Program-made: the position numbers and the translations under genes
Notes under the pieces: generated by a model
Database searches by the model: none
Seen by the model: only the letters and a program-made list of their open reading frames with translations
Told to the model about the DNA's origin: nothing
Origin: Sialis fuliginosa
Lineage: Eukaryota; Arthropoda; Insecta; Megaloptera; Sialidae
Length of the DNA stretch: 64,000 nt
Assembly: GCA_961205875.1 (NCBI GenBank)
Contig: OY540821.1
Coordinates: forward strand, 8,618,001-8,682,000
Direction: 5' to 3'
Shown here: positions 33,979 to 44,410 of the stretch, in pieces
How the letters are laid out: the number at the start of each line of letters is the position of its first letter
Position numbering within the stretch: position 1 is the stretch's first letter

Positions 33979-34240
33979 TCCTTCCTTTTTTAAAAACAAA
34001 TTAAAACTCATAAACTAACAAAGAAGTAAATTGAATAGTTAATATCTCAGCTTGGCGCGATCCTACAGACTCAAATTTTTTTTTTTAAATGTAGCTTACA
34101 CTATTATCTTTAAGAATATTATGCACTTAAAGACCCTCGCGACCTCATTCCCATTTTAAAAACAAATTAAAACTCATAAACTAACAAAGTAGTAAATTGA
34201 ATAGTTAATATCTCAGCTTGGCTCGATCCTACAGACTTTT
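33979..34240 (-). repeat. inverted relatives of the 184-bp satellite, 166-bp spacing
   Basis: About 1.5 units in reverse complement: ACAAATTAAAACTCATAAAC, GTAAATTGAATAGTTAATAT, CTCAGCTTGGCGCGATC, AAATGTAGCTTACACTATTA, CTTAAAGACC-CGCGACC. The landmark TTAAAACTCA recurs at 34001 and 34167, 166 bp apart. The difference from 184 is the loss (or original absence) of one of the two near-identical 19-bp segments inside the satellite unit. Substitutions are far more frequent than within the array at 568-2500. Confidence 0.9.
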
Positions 34241-35265
34241 ATTTCAAACTTTTTCATTATAAATCATTATAATCATTTTTCTGTTTAAAAAAAAATGTTG
34301 TTTTGTCAATGGGTTTTATATCTTTAATATTTCAACAGTTTAACACGTTTTATTGTTAGATATTACTATTTCTATACATCTATTTAATTGGCAGTTGTAA
34401 TAATAAATGCTTTTATTTTCAAAGATAACTAGATTATTCATATTATTAAAATTATTTTTAAATAAAACCTAAAATTATTGTTTTTTGGTCAATTCATAAA
34501 AGATACAAAAAAAGAATAGGACATAAATTATATAAAATAACGTTCTCTACAAGATAATCATTGAACTGCATGCTTCAACAAAAGCGACCCCCTGTTACCG
34601 CTCGTCTGTTAAAGACTGTAACCAATTAACCATCAAATATAAACAAAATTCTAACTTTATGGAGACATATATTTTATTTAGTTTTATAATTATAAAGTAA
34701 TACCTGAATGCTTTCGGATAATAACTATTCAATATTTAATTAAGACACGATCCAGACCGATAAATATTCTACCGATTACATCTATGGTATTAACCTGAAC
34801 TGAATTCATAGATAATTAAGAGTTTCTCGATTACAGTAAATTAAATATTAGTGAACGCTTTAGACTTAACATACTAGTTGTTTCGTCGTTCACTTCAAGT
34901 ACTGTTAAATTATTCAACAATGTATAGACGAGTATTGCGTACCTACTAGAGTTCAGAAAGGTGCTGGAAGAAATAGAGTATAGGATGTACCAGAATGTTC
35001 CCATGTCTACATTCTGTGTTTCAGGGACGTAGCTTAAAGGGGAGGGTCCTGCTATAATGCGAATTTTGAGGGAATTTTAAAGAATTTTTTTGAAAAATAA
35101 TAAACGGTGGATTGTGTTTTGAAAGTTCTCTGTTATAATTTAATTAAAAAAATTTAATTAAAAATTTTTGAATTGGAAAAGGGTGTTTTTAAATTTTATC
35201 TGCATAATTTTTTATATTATAAAGATGAATTTCAGAGAAAATACTCTTCTATTTATACAAAAATA
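34241..35265. other. AT-rich DNA, no gene seen
   Basis: No coding or repeat signal that I can support. Confidence 0.4.
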
Positions 35266-35816
35266 AGGTACTGACACCAGTCTTGGCCGCTTCAAGAGTT
35301 TCTGTTTCTTGGGATTGATGGGCTTTTTTTGTAATTCTCGTAAACTCAAGTGACTAATAAAACATCTACCTCTTTATTAAATCAATTTAATTACTAAAAT
35401 CCGCAAATATAGTTTGGTTTTTAAATTATAGCTTTTTATTTTGTTTACGTTTTTTCTCTGGCAATGGATAAAGTAATACCAGTAATGGACTCTTGCTAAA
35501 GATTACAAAATGATAAGTACAAAGTCACAAAAGTTATAAAATAAATAATCGTAAAATTGTAAATAATGTAAAGGAGATGCTACAATAATATAATAATTAA
35601 TAAATAGATTGCACTAATATTTAGTTTAAATGTCCACCATTTTGACAGCCATTGGTCAATTGTCATCAAATTAAGCTGTTTTAGAGTTAAGTGTCTAAAG
35701 ATTATGATTGAGTAATGGTAGTTATCAAATATCAACAAATATTTATAATTTTGTACATTTATTTAAACAAGAGTCCAACACTGGGGTATTATTCAAGACT
35801 GGTGCCTCTAGTACTT
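35266..35816 (+). mobile_element. MITE, AGGTACTGGCACC family, 551 bp
   Basis: Left end AGGTACTGACACCAGTCTTG after TA; right end CAAGACTGGTGCCTCTAGTACTT before TA. Internal order as in the family: GGGATTGATGGGC, AATCCGCAAATATAG, TTTTTTCTCTGGCAATGG, GATTACAAAATGATAAGTAC, AATGTCCACCATTTTGACAG, AATGGTAGTTATCAAATATC. Non-coding. The right flank is an ACGTATAAGAAAGT repeat (35825 onward). Confidence 0.9.
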
Positions 35817-36657
35817 TATACATATCTTTGATACGTATAAGAAAGTACCGTGAAATCCAATGGTACATTTTTAACTGGTACTTTTTTTTAATTCGCTTCC
35901 CGGAGTAAATTCAGATTTTTCCGGCTATATTTTAATTAATATATAATCTTGATTAAAAACCAAATAATTCACTGAAAATACTTTTTTTTGTATACGCTCA
36001 TGGTTTCAATGTCTTTGTACATTTCACCCTCTCTGTTTTATTAAATTTTATTTCCTACCCATTTCCTTCACTTTACGGAAAATCAAAATTGAATGGATGT
36101 TTTTTTTATTCATGCAAGGATTTTTGGGGGTTTTATCTTCAAGTTGTTTCTATTAGTCTCTCTCTCTCTCTCTCTCACACACACACCGTTCAGATATCTT
36201 GAATCGTGACGTTTATTACAAAAATCAGAGTCGTAAATACGTCAATCATATCAAACATACTTTTCTTGTATTATTTTTTATGAAATAAAATCTATTTTTA
36301 CGTCCGGTTGTCTTTGAAAGTTTTTTGAAAGAAGGTTTAATATTAGAAATTGACACTCTAGGCTTTTTTTCTATATTTATCTGAAAGTTATTGTATGAGG
36401 GAAAGGGTTGATAAACACTGCATTAAGGGGACCTATATTATAGAATTAAATTTAATTAATTCTATTATGATAGAAATGAGAGCTAGGAAAGTCTCGTGAC
36501 GTGCCATCTCGTACCTGTCTCGTGTCGTTAAAAAATAAATCTGAACTAGTAATCTTCATACTGATGATATCATAAATACAGATGCTCCTTGTCAGATATG
36601 AATGTTTCGTTGGTAAGAATTTCAGCAAGAATGAAATTTACCGTTTTTTTTCTTTAG
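35817..36657. other. AT-rich DNA with a compound microsatellite
   Basis: 35825-35865 carries ATACGTATAAGAAAGTACCG of the 42930 family. 36157-36176 is (TC)10 followed directly by (AC)5 to 36186. A polypyrimidine tract and TAG at 36643-36657 precede the candidate exon. Confidence 0.5.
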
Positions 36658-36759
36658 AACGAATCCAGAGGTCGCTATATAGAATTGTTCGCATTCCACA
36701 AGTTAATGCTCGACCTCCGGACCCTCCGGTATTCTAATAGCCTGTCAAGTCCACCTTAA
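36658..36759 (+). CDS. candidate 3'-terminal coding exon, 33 codons
   Basis: A strong acceptor (GTTTTTTTTCTTTAG) is followed by an open frame NESRGRYIELFAFHKLMLDL, then RTLRYSNSLSSPP, and TAA at 36757-36759. An AATAAA lies at 36800-36805, 41 bases after the stop. The exon is clearly GC-richer than its flanks (GACCTCCGGACCCTCCGG), with balanced codon use, as in the receptor exon. Acceptor, stop and polyadenylation signal together fit the last exon of a plus-strand gene whose other exons I cannot find. I do not recognise the protein. A minus-strand frame is also open for about 20 codons but lacks matching splice sites. A transposon fragment is the main alternative. Confidence 0.4.
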   Translation, partial: NESRGRYIELFAFHKLMLDLRTLRYSNSLSSPP

Positions 36760-37180
36760 TGCAAACATAAAAATACTTGATCCCTATTCAGTATTTAATA
36801 ATAAAAAAAGATACCTATTTTTTAAATTAAATTGAAATGTTGAAAATCTTATTCGTATTAGATTCTGAATGATAATCTGTTATCTGTAGATATATGGAAC
36901 TTATATTTCATTCCTTTTAGAAAGCTTAAAAAGCTTTTTACTGCGCTACGCATGTATGTATAAGATTTCAAATCCAAAAACTTCTGCAAAGTTATGTTTA
37001 TTAAGAAAGTATTTCCTGTAGATTTTAAGCAATAAGTTTGTTTGTGATATTATGAAACAAATACAAATTAATAAAATATACATTTCAGAACAAAATATGT
37101 ACTTCATACTAATTCCATAATTAATGATATAATTCAAATCGATAGTTTTAGTAGTAATTTTTCCTGATACTAAGTTTTTA
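36760..37180. other. 3' flank of the candidate exon
   Basis: AATAAA at 36800-36805. Otherwise AT-rich without features; TA at 37179-37180 borders the next element. Confidence 0.4.
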
Positions 37181-37723
37181 GTCCTCGTTCCCGTGTTTAA
37201 ATTTTGAAATAAAAAATACTCCTCTGAAACTTCGTGAGTGGATTCATTTTGGCGTAACCTACAACTTTTTTATCTTCGAAAATTCTGAGAATTGGGGCGT
37301 TTTTGATGTGGCATGCATCAAACATGTTTAGGGCGTAGGTCAAGGCAAAAGTCCCTAGATTTTTGTAGGTCAGTATAACCATAACATTTTACTATTATTT
37401 ATCTAGCAATTGTGCAAAAATCAACCGGTTATTTGTAAATTACATAACATCATGAATTTGACATGTTGAGGGTGTAGGTCTCGCTAAATGCCCCAATATT
37501 TTTGTAGGTCAATATATTTGCATTATAAAATCTTGTAATTCAAGTAAAAAAGAAAGGGTTATTCGTAAATTTCCTATAACTAACGTTAAATTGACATGTT
37601 TGACGCATGCCACATCAAAAATGCCCCAATTCTCAAAATTTTCGAAGATAAAAAAGTTGAACCCACTCTCGATGTTTCAGAGGAGTATTTTCTATTTCAA
37701 AATTTAAAGCCGGGACCGAGAAA
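37181..37723. mobile_element. 543-bp foldback MITE, TA flanks
   Basis: Left arm CTCGTTCCCGTGTTTAAATT, GAAATAAAAAATACTCCTC, AACTTTTTTATCTTCGAAAA, TGGGGCGTTTTTGATGTGGC; the right arm is the same in reverse (GCCACATCAAAAATGCCCC, TTTTCGAAGATAAAAAAGTT, GAGGAGTATTTTCTATTTC, AAAGCCGGGACCGAG). Arms about 145 bp, bordered by TA. The loop repeats ATTTTTGTAGGTCA twice. Non-coding. Confidence 0.85.
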
Positions 37724-37839
37724 TAAATGCTAAAATTATATTTGAAAATGTAAAAACTACAGCCCCCTAACTTCCTCAATACAGACCTGATCTTAATTTA
37801 TTGGTTGTTATTGGAAATCGATGGCACTTTTTAATATTA

Positions 37840-38361
37840 AGGTACTGGCACCAGTCTTGAACAACACCCCAGTGATTAACGTTTTAAAATTAAATGTACT
37901 ACATTAGAAATACTTGTTGATATTTGATTACTGCCATTATTGGGTATTAATCTATATGGATTTATCTGACTTACAGAGTGATTTGATGACAATTGATCAT
38001 TTTGCACGAAGGAGCTGTCTGAAAAGGCCAATCCAGCAGACATAAATGGATGAAGAAGATGAAGAAGAAGATCATTTTGTTTAAAAATAGTGGACAAATA
38101 AACATCGCGGTTACTATCTTATTTTATAACTTTTGTGTCGTAATACTTATCATTTTGTAATCTTCTTAAGTGTCCATCACTGGGTGTTTTACGTTGTTCA
38201 TTATCGGAGAAAAAACATACTTTAGTAATTAAATTGACTTAATAAAGAGGTATAGTTGTTTTATTAGTAACATGTGTTGATGAGAATTACAAAAAAGAAA
38301 CCCATAAATCCCGAAACACAATATACTTTGATTAAAGCGTTCAAGACTGGTGCCAGTACCT
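37840..38361 (-). mobile_element. MITE, AGGTACTGGCACC family, intact 522-bp copy
   Basis: Both termini are perfect for at least 21 bp (AGGTACTGGCACCAGTCTTG and its complement CAAGACTGGTGCCAGTACCT), and both abut TA. It is the best copy for defining the family and is reversed relative to 35266. It carries an extra segment at about 37999-38068 with GAAGATGAAGAAGAAGATC, bounded by a repeated GATCATTTTG-like sequence (37995 and 38069). No ORF survives comparison between copies. Confidence 0.93.
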
Positions 38362-38376
38362 TAATTAATTATCAAA

Positions 38377-38532
38377 TTTCATAACTGTATCACAATGGGT
38401 TCACCAGACATTAAATAAAAACTAATCATTTCTTAGAGGTTCTAGCTTCATTTTTCATAAAATGTTTTTGCTTAAAATAACATTCTCGATTCACTGTTGA
38501 AGTTTTTTTACATTCGTTGTAAATCATCCTGT
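38377..38532 (-). mobile_element. half copy of the CAGGATGATT foldback MITE
   Basis: CTGTATCACAATGGGTTC matches the reverse complement of 17813-17834, and the end CATTCGTTGTAAATCATCCTG followed by TA matches the right end at 18161. Only one arm remains. Confidence 0.7.
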
Positions 38533-39427
38533 ATAATAAGTATTAATAAATATAAGACTTCAACAATAGGTGCCTATATCTTATTGTAAAGTTCTAAGAA
38601 CAAAAATTTCATATCCGCTTTAGTTATTTTTCTCAATTCATTCTTATTTAATATTATTTGAAAGAAACACAATTTTCGAAATGTAGTTTCAAATAATACC
38701 CGTCCATTTCTTGTTATATATAATATACAACATTTGATAGCATTATATTTTTCTTGTAAAATAAATTTAAAGGTAATTCAGTATATGTATGTCAAAAGGT
38801 GTATACCTACGCTTTTCGAACTTCAAGATATAGGTATAGAAAATGATATAAAAACTGCAATTTTTTAAAGGGAAATGAATATTGATGATAGAGAAAGCAT
38901 CAGAAAGTCAATTTTTTTAGCACCGAAGTTCTTGTTTTTATGTTTCTTTAGTGAAATACATTTTGGTATACAAATTAATTAATTTAACAATATAGGTTGA
39001 GTGCGATATTAGGCATACTTCCTCTACCTGTATTGTAATCATGGAATAATTGGAAATCGAGATATTAATGGAAAATATTTTTATATACAATTTTTAAATT
39101 AATTAAATAATTCGTTCTAAAAAAATCTAATTTTTTTTTATAATTTAAACACAGTACAAAAACAAACCGATTAGTTTTTACTGAATGAAGGCATTCATAA
39201 TATTTCGTTATTTATAAAACAAAATGCTTTTTGTAGCTAAACGAGAAAATAATTAGAACAATATTCAACGAAATTGTTTTCTTGTTCCTTCAGAAAGATT
39301 TAAATTCCAATTTTATAATAAGTTTTACTGTCATTTACATGACATTAAATTAAATGTATAACTATGGTTAAATTTAGAACTGAAAAATGTTTTTGAAACG
39401 TAAAATTATTGAGTCTACTATAATTAA
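38533..39427. other. AT-rich DNA, no gene seen
   Basis: No supported feature. Confidence 0.4.
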
Positions 39428-39701
39428 ATGGACTGTGTCATTCGCTAATGTATCAACCTCACATTTCGAGATAGCTATGTTTTTGATGCCCGCAAAGAAA
39501 TATATTTGTGAGTTTGTTACATTACATTATTGGAAAAAAAGTAATTTGACATTTAAATTCTGAAAAAATATTTTTTTTATAACGATCATTTCTTTAACCT
39601 AACTGCAACTTTTGTTGAATTATAATTTAAATAAAATTTGTATAGCTATGAGTTGTAAGCTATATTTTGAACTCAATACATGAGTGCATGACACAGTCCA
39701 T
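39428..39701. mobile_element. 274-bp MITE, ATGGACTGTGTCAT ends, TAA flanks
   Basis: Left end ATGGACTGTGTCATTCGCTA (after TAA 39425-39427), right end GAGTGCATGACACAGTCCAT (before TAA 39702-39704). Inverted termini are about 28 bp. A 3-bp TAA duplication fits PIF/Harbinger-type non-autonomous elements, though TTAA with offset ends is possible. A solitary tip occurs at 48789-48817 (AGTGCATAACACAGTCCAT). Confidence 0.8.
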
Positions 39702-40499
39702 TAATTCTTGTTATAATAAATAAGTTTTAATAATGGAGTGAAAATTCCGCTTACGTGTAACTTGAAATTATAATATAATTTTAAGTTTGTACTTTATATA
39801 TACAAATATATGTTGTTTGTTGTCAACTTATATCAGCATTGCGATGAATTATCTGAAAATGAAATAGATGAGAAATAAAATACAGGGGTGTATCCAGTTT
39901 TGTTTTTTATTTAAAAACGTCGAATTTTCTGGTAAATGTTGTACACTAGTATAGACTAGAATAATTGTTCTTAAATACATAATGTGGAAAAAGTTTCAGC
40001 CCTCTATCTTAAAAAATGGCCATTACCAGAGGGGGGGGGGGGGGGTTATTTTCCCATTTAAAATACACGTGTTTTTTCGATTTTTCAAAAGCCTGCGTAA
40101 AAATCTAGAATACTCATGATAGCATTCCTGGTACTCATATTCCATATCTTGATGGATAAAGTAAACTTCTGATTCAACGTTGGCAGTTGTATGGGTCATT
40201 TGGTTATTTCATCAAGAGAAAATTAAAAAAAAAATTGTATAATTTCTGGATAATTTTGTCAGAAAAACGTTTGACAATGAAAAAATATATCTTGAAATAA
40301 AAAATTTTGATTCTAAAAAAAATCATGTGTGTATGTTACGTTAAGGCAGGTAAAATATTGGTCAAATTTCGACTATAGGCGATACTAGTTCGTATTAATA
40401 ATATTATTGGTTAGAACTGTCAGTGGGCTTATCTTTTGCTTCGGAGAAAATTATCTACAATAGCAGACATTTGTGAAAAATTATTTGAACGAAATTTAT
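39702..40499. other. AT-rich DNA with a 15-base G run
   Basis: G run at 40031-40045. No gene or repeat boundary seen. Confidence 0.4.
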
Positions 40500-40900
40500 T
40501 TTACTTTTTAACTGAGATATAATTTAAATTAAAAATATGAGACAATATGGTAGATACACAAATACTATATTCAAACTAATGTATCTCGATGATAAAAAAT
40601 CATACAGTTAAAAATTAAAAGTCATTTTATAGAAGAAAGATAGTACTATTTGTTAACGTGAATGGAATCTTGAAAAGAAAACATTGCTTACTTGGGAATA
40701 TATTCATAAAAATAACCATTTCTGTTCTTTTAAGTTAGGATATCTTTAAATAGAAAATGTTATTTTTATTAATATATTCCCAAGTAGGCATTTTTTCACA
40801 GTTACAAATACTACTGTATGATTTTTTTTCACTGAGATATACTAGTTTTGAAGATATTGTTAAAAATATCATATCTTGGTGAAAAAATAAAATTTTCATT
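40500..40900. repeat. imperfect long palindrome
   Basis: GCTTACTTGGGAATATATTC (40688) pairs with AATATATTCCCAAGTAGGC (40772-40790). Outward, AAATCATACAGT pairs with a CTGTATGATTTTTT segment, then ATGTATCTCGATGA with TCACTGAGATATAC. Arms reach about 40500 and 40900, with an extra 60 bp in the left arm. It is probably a decayed foldback transposon; terminal sequence and target duplication are not clear. Confidence 0.6.
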
Positions 40901-41796
40901 AAAAAAAAAACCTGACGTGATAGAGCATTTTGGGTAACGAATTCGGATTAATATTAAAAACACAAAAAAACCTCCGGGATGATAACAATAATTTAATTTA
41001 ATCGAATTGTATAATTTAGTTAATATTTTATTAGTACGCCACTGACGAAGCGAGAAGTTTTAGTTAGAGTTAAGAGAGAAATATATAGAGAGCAGTGTTG
41101 TGTGAGTTATCATCGCAGCTTGTTATTTAAATATATCCGCATTGTGATAAAGATTGAGTTTAAATAGAGTTGGAATTTATGCAGATGTATAATATATGAC
41201 AAAACATGTAGATATTATATGTATATCATATACAATATAATAATCATTATTATATCTGAACATTGCGTCGAAATACTTGTATAAGTAGTTCAATCAGATA
41301 ACGTTGGGAATAATGTTTGAATGTATCCACAGGGTGTGGGGGGGTCGCAGAAAAGTTTGCAAGGAGGGGTAGAGCTTGTAAGCAAATAATCAATTCTTTC
41401 ACATGTATAAAATATTAAATTTACTCGATTCTAGAATGGGAGGTTTCCCTGTTTTGCCTCCCTTTTTTGACGCCCTTGATAATTACAAAAGTTAATTTAA
41501 TACATTTTTTATATTGTTTATATAAAATATGAAGTTTTCTTTCCAAACATATATTGATCCTAAATATAAACGTTCACAGACATACAGACATCATAACAAA
41601 ATCAGCCAGAATGGATTCAGGGAAGGTCAAAATGGATATTTCCATTTTAATCTCAGCTTTCCTTATACTTTATATTTTTCAATATATAAGAAAGTTAGAA
41701 AATAATTTTTTCGGACATTGAATAACATATTTTGTTAATAATTAATAATTAATTTATATTTTTAAAATAATCTTCATAAGGTAGATAGAATACTGT
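40901..41796. other. AT-rich DNA, no gene seen
   Basis: 41560-41700 has a relative of the 43160-43430 family (CATCATAACAAAATCAGCCA, GGTCAAAATGGATATTTCC). Otherwise nothing supported. Confidence 0.45.
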
Positions 41797-42238
41797 TTTT
41801 TGGGATTGATGGGCTTATTTTTTATAATCATGAATTCATATTAATTTTTTAAATCAATTTACTTACTAACGTTCACAAATACACTTTTTTTTTAATTATA
41901 GCCACTTATTTATAGTAAAACCAGTTATGGGTACCCAATGATGAACACTTGTTAATGATTACAAAATGATAAGTACTAAGACACAAAAGTTATAAAATAA
42001 AGAATCGTAAAATTGTAAACAATGTAAAGCAGATGCTATAATAATATAATAATTAATAAATAGATTATACTAATAATTAGTTTAAATGTCCACATTTTTG
42101 ACAGTCATTGGCCGATTGTCTACAAATTAAGCTTTTTTACTGTCTATAGATTATGTTTCAGTAATGGCAGTATGTAATCAAATATCAACTAAAATATTTG
42201 TAATTCAGTACATTTAATTTGACAAGTCCAACACGGGT
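41797..42238 (+). mobile_element. MITE, AGGTACTGGCACC family, both tips eroded
   Basis: Recognised by internal order: TTTTGGGATTGATGGGC, AACCAGTTATGGGTACCCA, GATTACAAAATGATAAGTAC, AATGTCCACATTTTTGACAG, AATGGCAGTATGTAATCAAA, TCCAACACGGGTATGATCC. The terminal inverted repeats are unrecognisable. Confidence 0.8.
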
Positions 42239-42929
42239 ATGATCCTAGTTACAAATATATAGAAATAATAATATGAAAGAACCTGAATATGTTATATGTG
42301 TATACCTTTTATATTTCTATATATAACTGTTTTAATATGTAATATGAGTATAGAAATCTCTTTAATCTAAATAATCCTTAATAATCCTTTTAAAGTAAAC
42401 ATAGACATTGTTCCCATATTATATATCCTTACATTTTATTATTACTTATATATGTATATTAGGTACTGTACATGTAATTTTATTTACTTACTCATATTTA
42501 ATAAAGAAATAATCTTTTCATATATAATTAGTTTATTATATTAAATGAATAGACATATTATTTAATTATCAACAATAGAAAATAGATATATTGAACATTT
42601 TACTTTGTATATAGTCCTTAGTCATTTGTATTAAATTTCAGATCAAAGGAATACAATGTACATATAAAATATTGTTTTGTTGTTAATTTTAATGTTATAT
42701 ATTTAAGTAAGTCTATTTTTAAAAGTATGTACTATAAGAACATTAAACATAGTATATTCAATATATGTATCTACCATGGCATGACGAGTAATTTGGTACC
42801 TGTAACATATTTTTATATTTCTTCCCCAGGTCGCTATCAAGGTCCAAAAAATAGGCTAAAAAACAGCCACTCTTTGATTTATGATTTAGCCAGAATTTTT
42901 TTTTTTCATAGGAAATCACCCACAATGTT
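42239..42929. other. AT-rich DNA, no gene seen
   Basis: No supported feature; many TATATA tracts. Confidence 0.4.
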
Positions 42930-43435
42930 CACTCTGTGTATTACGTATAAGAAATTCCAATGATACCTATATAGCAAACACGTACACTGTTAGTACTCTG
43001 TAATACGTATAAGAAAGACCCATAACACTTATGGCAGATATTTCTTCTCTCTTATGAACCATTTGAAATGTTTTATTTTTTCAATTTTTTTTTTTAAATG
43101 AAAAGAACATAAATTATAGATAATAAATGTTACCTACAAATTTAAGTTTCAGCACTGTCTCAAAAATGATTCAAAAAATTTAAAAATCAACATCAATAAA
43201 CATTCGTATCCGGTTGAAATAGGAGGTTTTCTTCCCAGACAAAAATTAATCTTAAATATAAAATTTCACCCTTCTACGATTTGTCGTATTTGAGTTACAG
43301 CGCTTACAGATAGACATAATGGCGAAAATAATCAGAATGGATTAAAGGAAGTTCAAAATGGATAATTCAATCAAAATCCGGATTTCGAAAAAAATGGGTT
43401 TTACAATTCTTACTTATACGTATAAGAAAGTAAAA
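42930..43435 (+). repeat. ACGTATAAGAAAGT dispersed repeat
   Basis: Contains TTACGTATAAGAAATTCC, ACACGTACACTGTTAGTAC, ATACGTATAAGAAAGACCC, GGCAGATATTTC, then CCGGTTGAAATAGGAGGT, AATATAAAATTTCACCCTTC, GATAGACATAATGGCGAAAA, GGAAGTTCAAAATGGATAAT and ends TTATACGTATAAGAAAGTA. 54040-54540 carries the same blocks, the second group reversed. The tip CTTATACGTATAAG is itself palindromic. An old DNA transposon is likely; the class is unknown. Confidence 0.65.
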
Positions 43436-44164
43436 AATACTTGAGTGTAGCAGTTTTGTGTTACTTTAATAAATAAGTTAAGTACTTTCTTTTTATTAAA
43501 AATAGTGCTTGAGAGAAAATACGATTTTTGTTCATAACAGTAACAATTCATTTATTAAATTCGTCTGCCATCAAATGTTCAAATATGAAATCAACAAATT
43601 CCAATTTTGCACCGGTACGATTTTTTCTAACATTCTATAAATCGATTACAAATAAAATACGTGTATATAGTAATATTTTCATTAAATTCAATGTGAACAG
43701 AACAGTAGAAATGGAAAAAAGTGTCGAAAAGAAAGTTTTAAATAAATTAACTTTTTTTTAATTTTCTGTGACATAACAGCATTTTAATTAAAATGATTTG
43801 TTCAAAACAGTCTTAAGTCCATTTATTGAATATTCGAAAAAATATTTATAAATATATAGGTAATATTTTTCAATTTATTGACAAATATAGTGAACGATTT
43901 TCCTGGAATTTTTTCACTAATCAAAGTACTTTGAACGTAAAATTAGCACAAATCTATAATTGAAGGTCAGTGGTCTTCAAACTTTGTCGACTCACGGAAC
44001 TCTTAGAACTATTGTATAAGGTTTTTTCGACGAATACCTTCCCACGTTTAGAAAAATATATCTTAAAATAATATTCAAAGAAAATCAATATTGGTTATAG
44101 GTTCTTTTTGACGAACTAATTAAATGCATTAATTTTTCAAATATGTATAACTAATTTTAAGTAT
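43436..44164. other. AT-rich DNA, no gene seen
   Basis: A 77-codon frame at 43528-43761 is AT-driven and has no splice or family signal. ACTTTGTCGACTCACGGAAC at 43978 and TTGACTCACGGAACCCCCAG at 44450 form a direct repeat around the next MITE copy. Confidence 0.4.
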
Positions 44165-44410
44165 TATCAACGAGCTAACATAATTTGTAAGCTTGCAAGT
44201 ACTTTCAAATGAGGTTTCAAACCTAACTGACAGTTCTCTTGAAGTTTCATGAAGCGTTTGTCAATTTTCACACACACGTGGTAAATAAACACCAACGGTA
44301 TTAAAACAGTAATGATATTATGAAAATTATTTTGTACGGTCAGAGTCGCCATAAGTATAATTAATACCCCATTTGAAGCTAGTTTTGTTAAAAATATAAT
44401 ATCGGACATA
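44165..44410 (+). mobile_element. MITE, TGTCCGGTATTATAAAG family, left tip lost
   Basis: Same order as 28098-28416: CACTTTC-AAATGAG, CACGTGGTAAATAAACACCA, GGTATTAAAACAGTAATGAT, AAAATTATTTTGTACGGTC, AATTAATACCCCATTTGAAG, ending ATATAATATCGGACATA. The first 20 or so bases of the left terminus are missing. Confidence 0.8.

Noticed and set aside
36157-36186. Microsatellite (TC)10(AC)5 as a regulatory element
   Set aside because: A simple repeat with no promoter or gene near enough to support a regulatory role.
44167-44409. 80-codon minus ORF (MSDIIFLTKLASNG...)
   Set aside because: Coincides with a MITE copy of the TGTCCGGTATTATAAAG family; other copies do not keep the frame.
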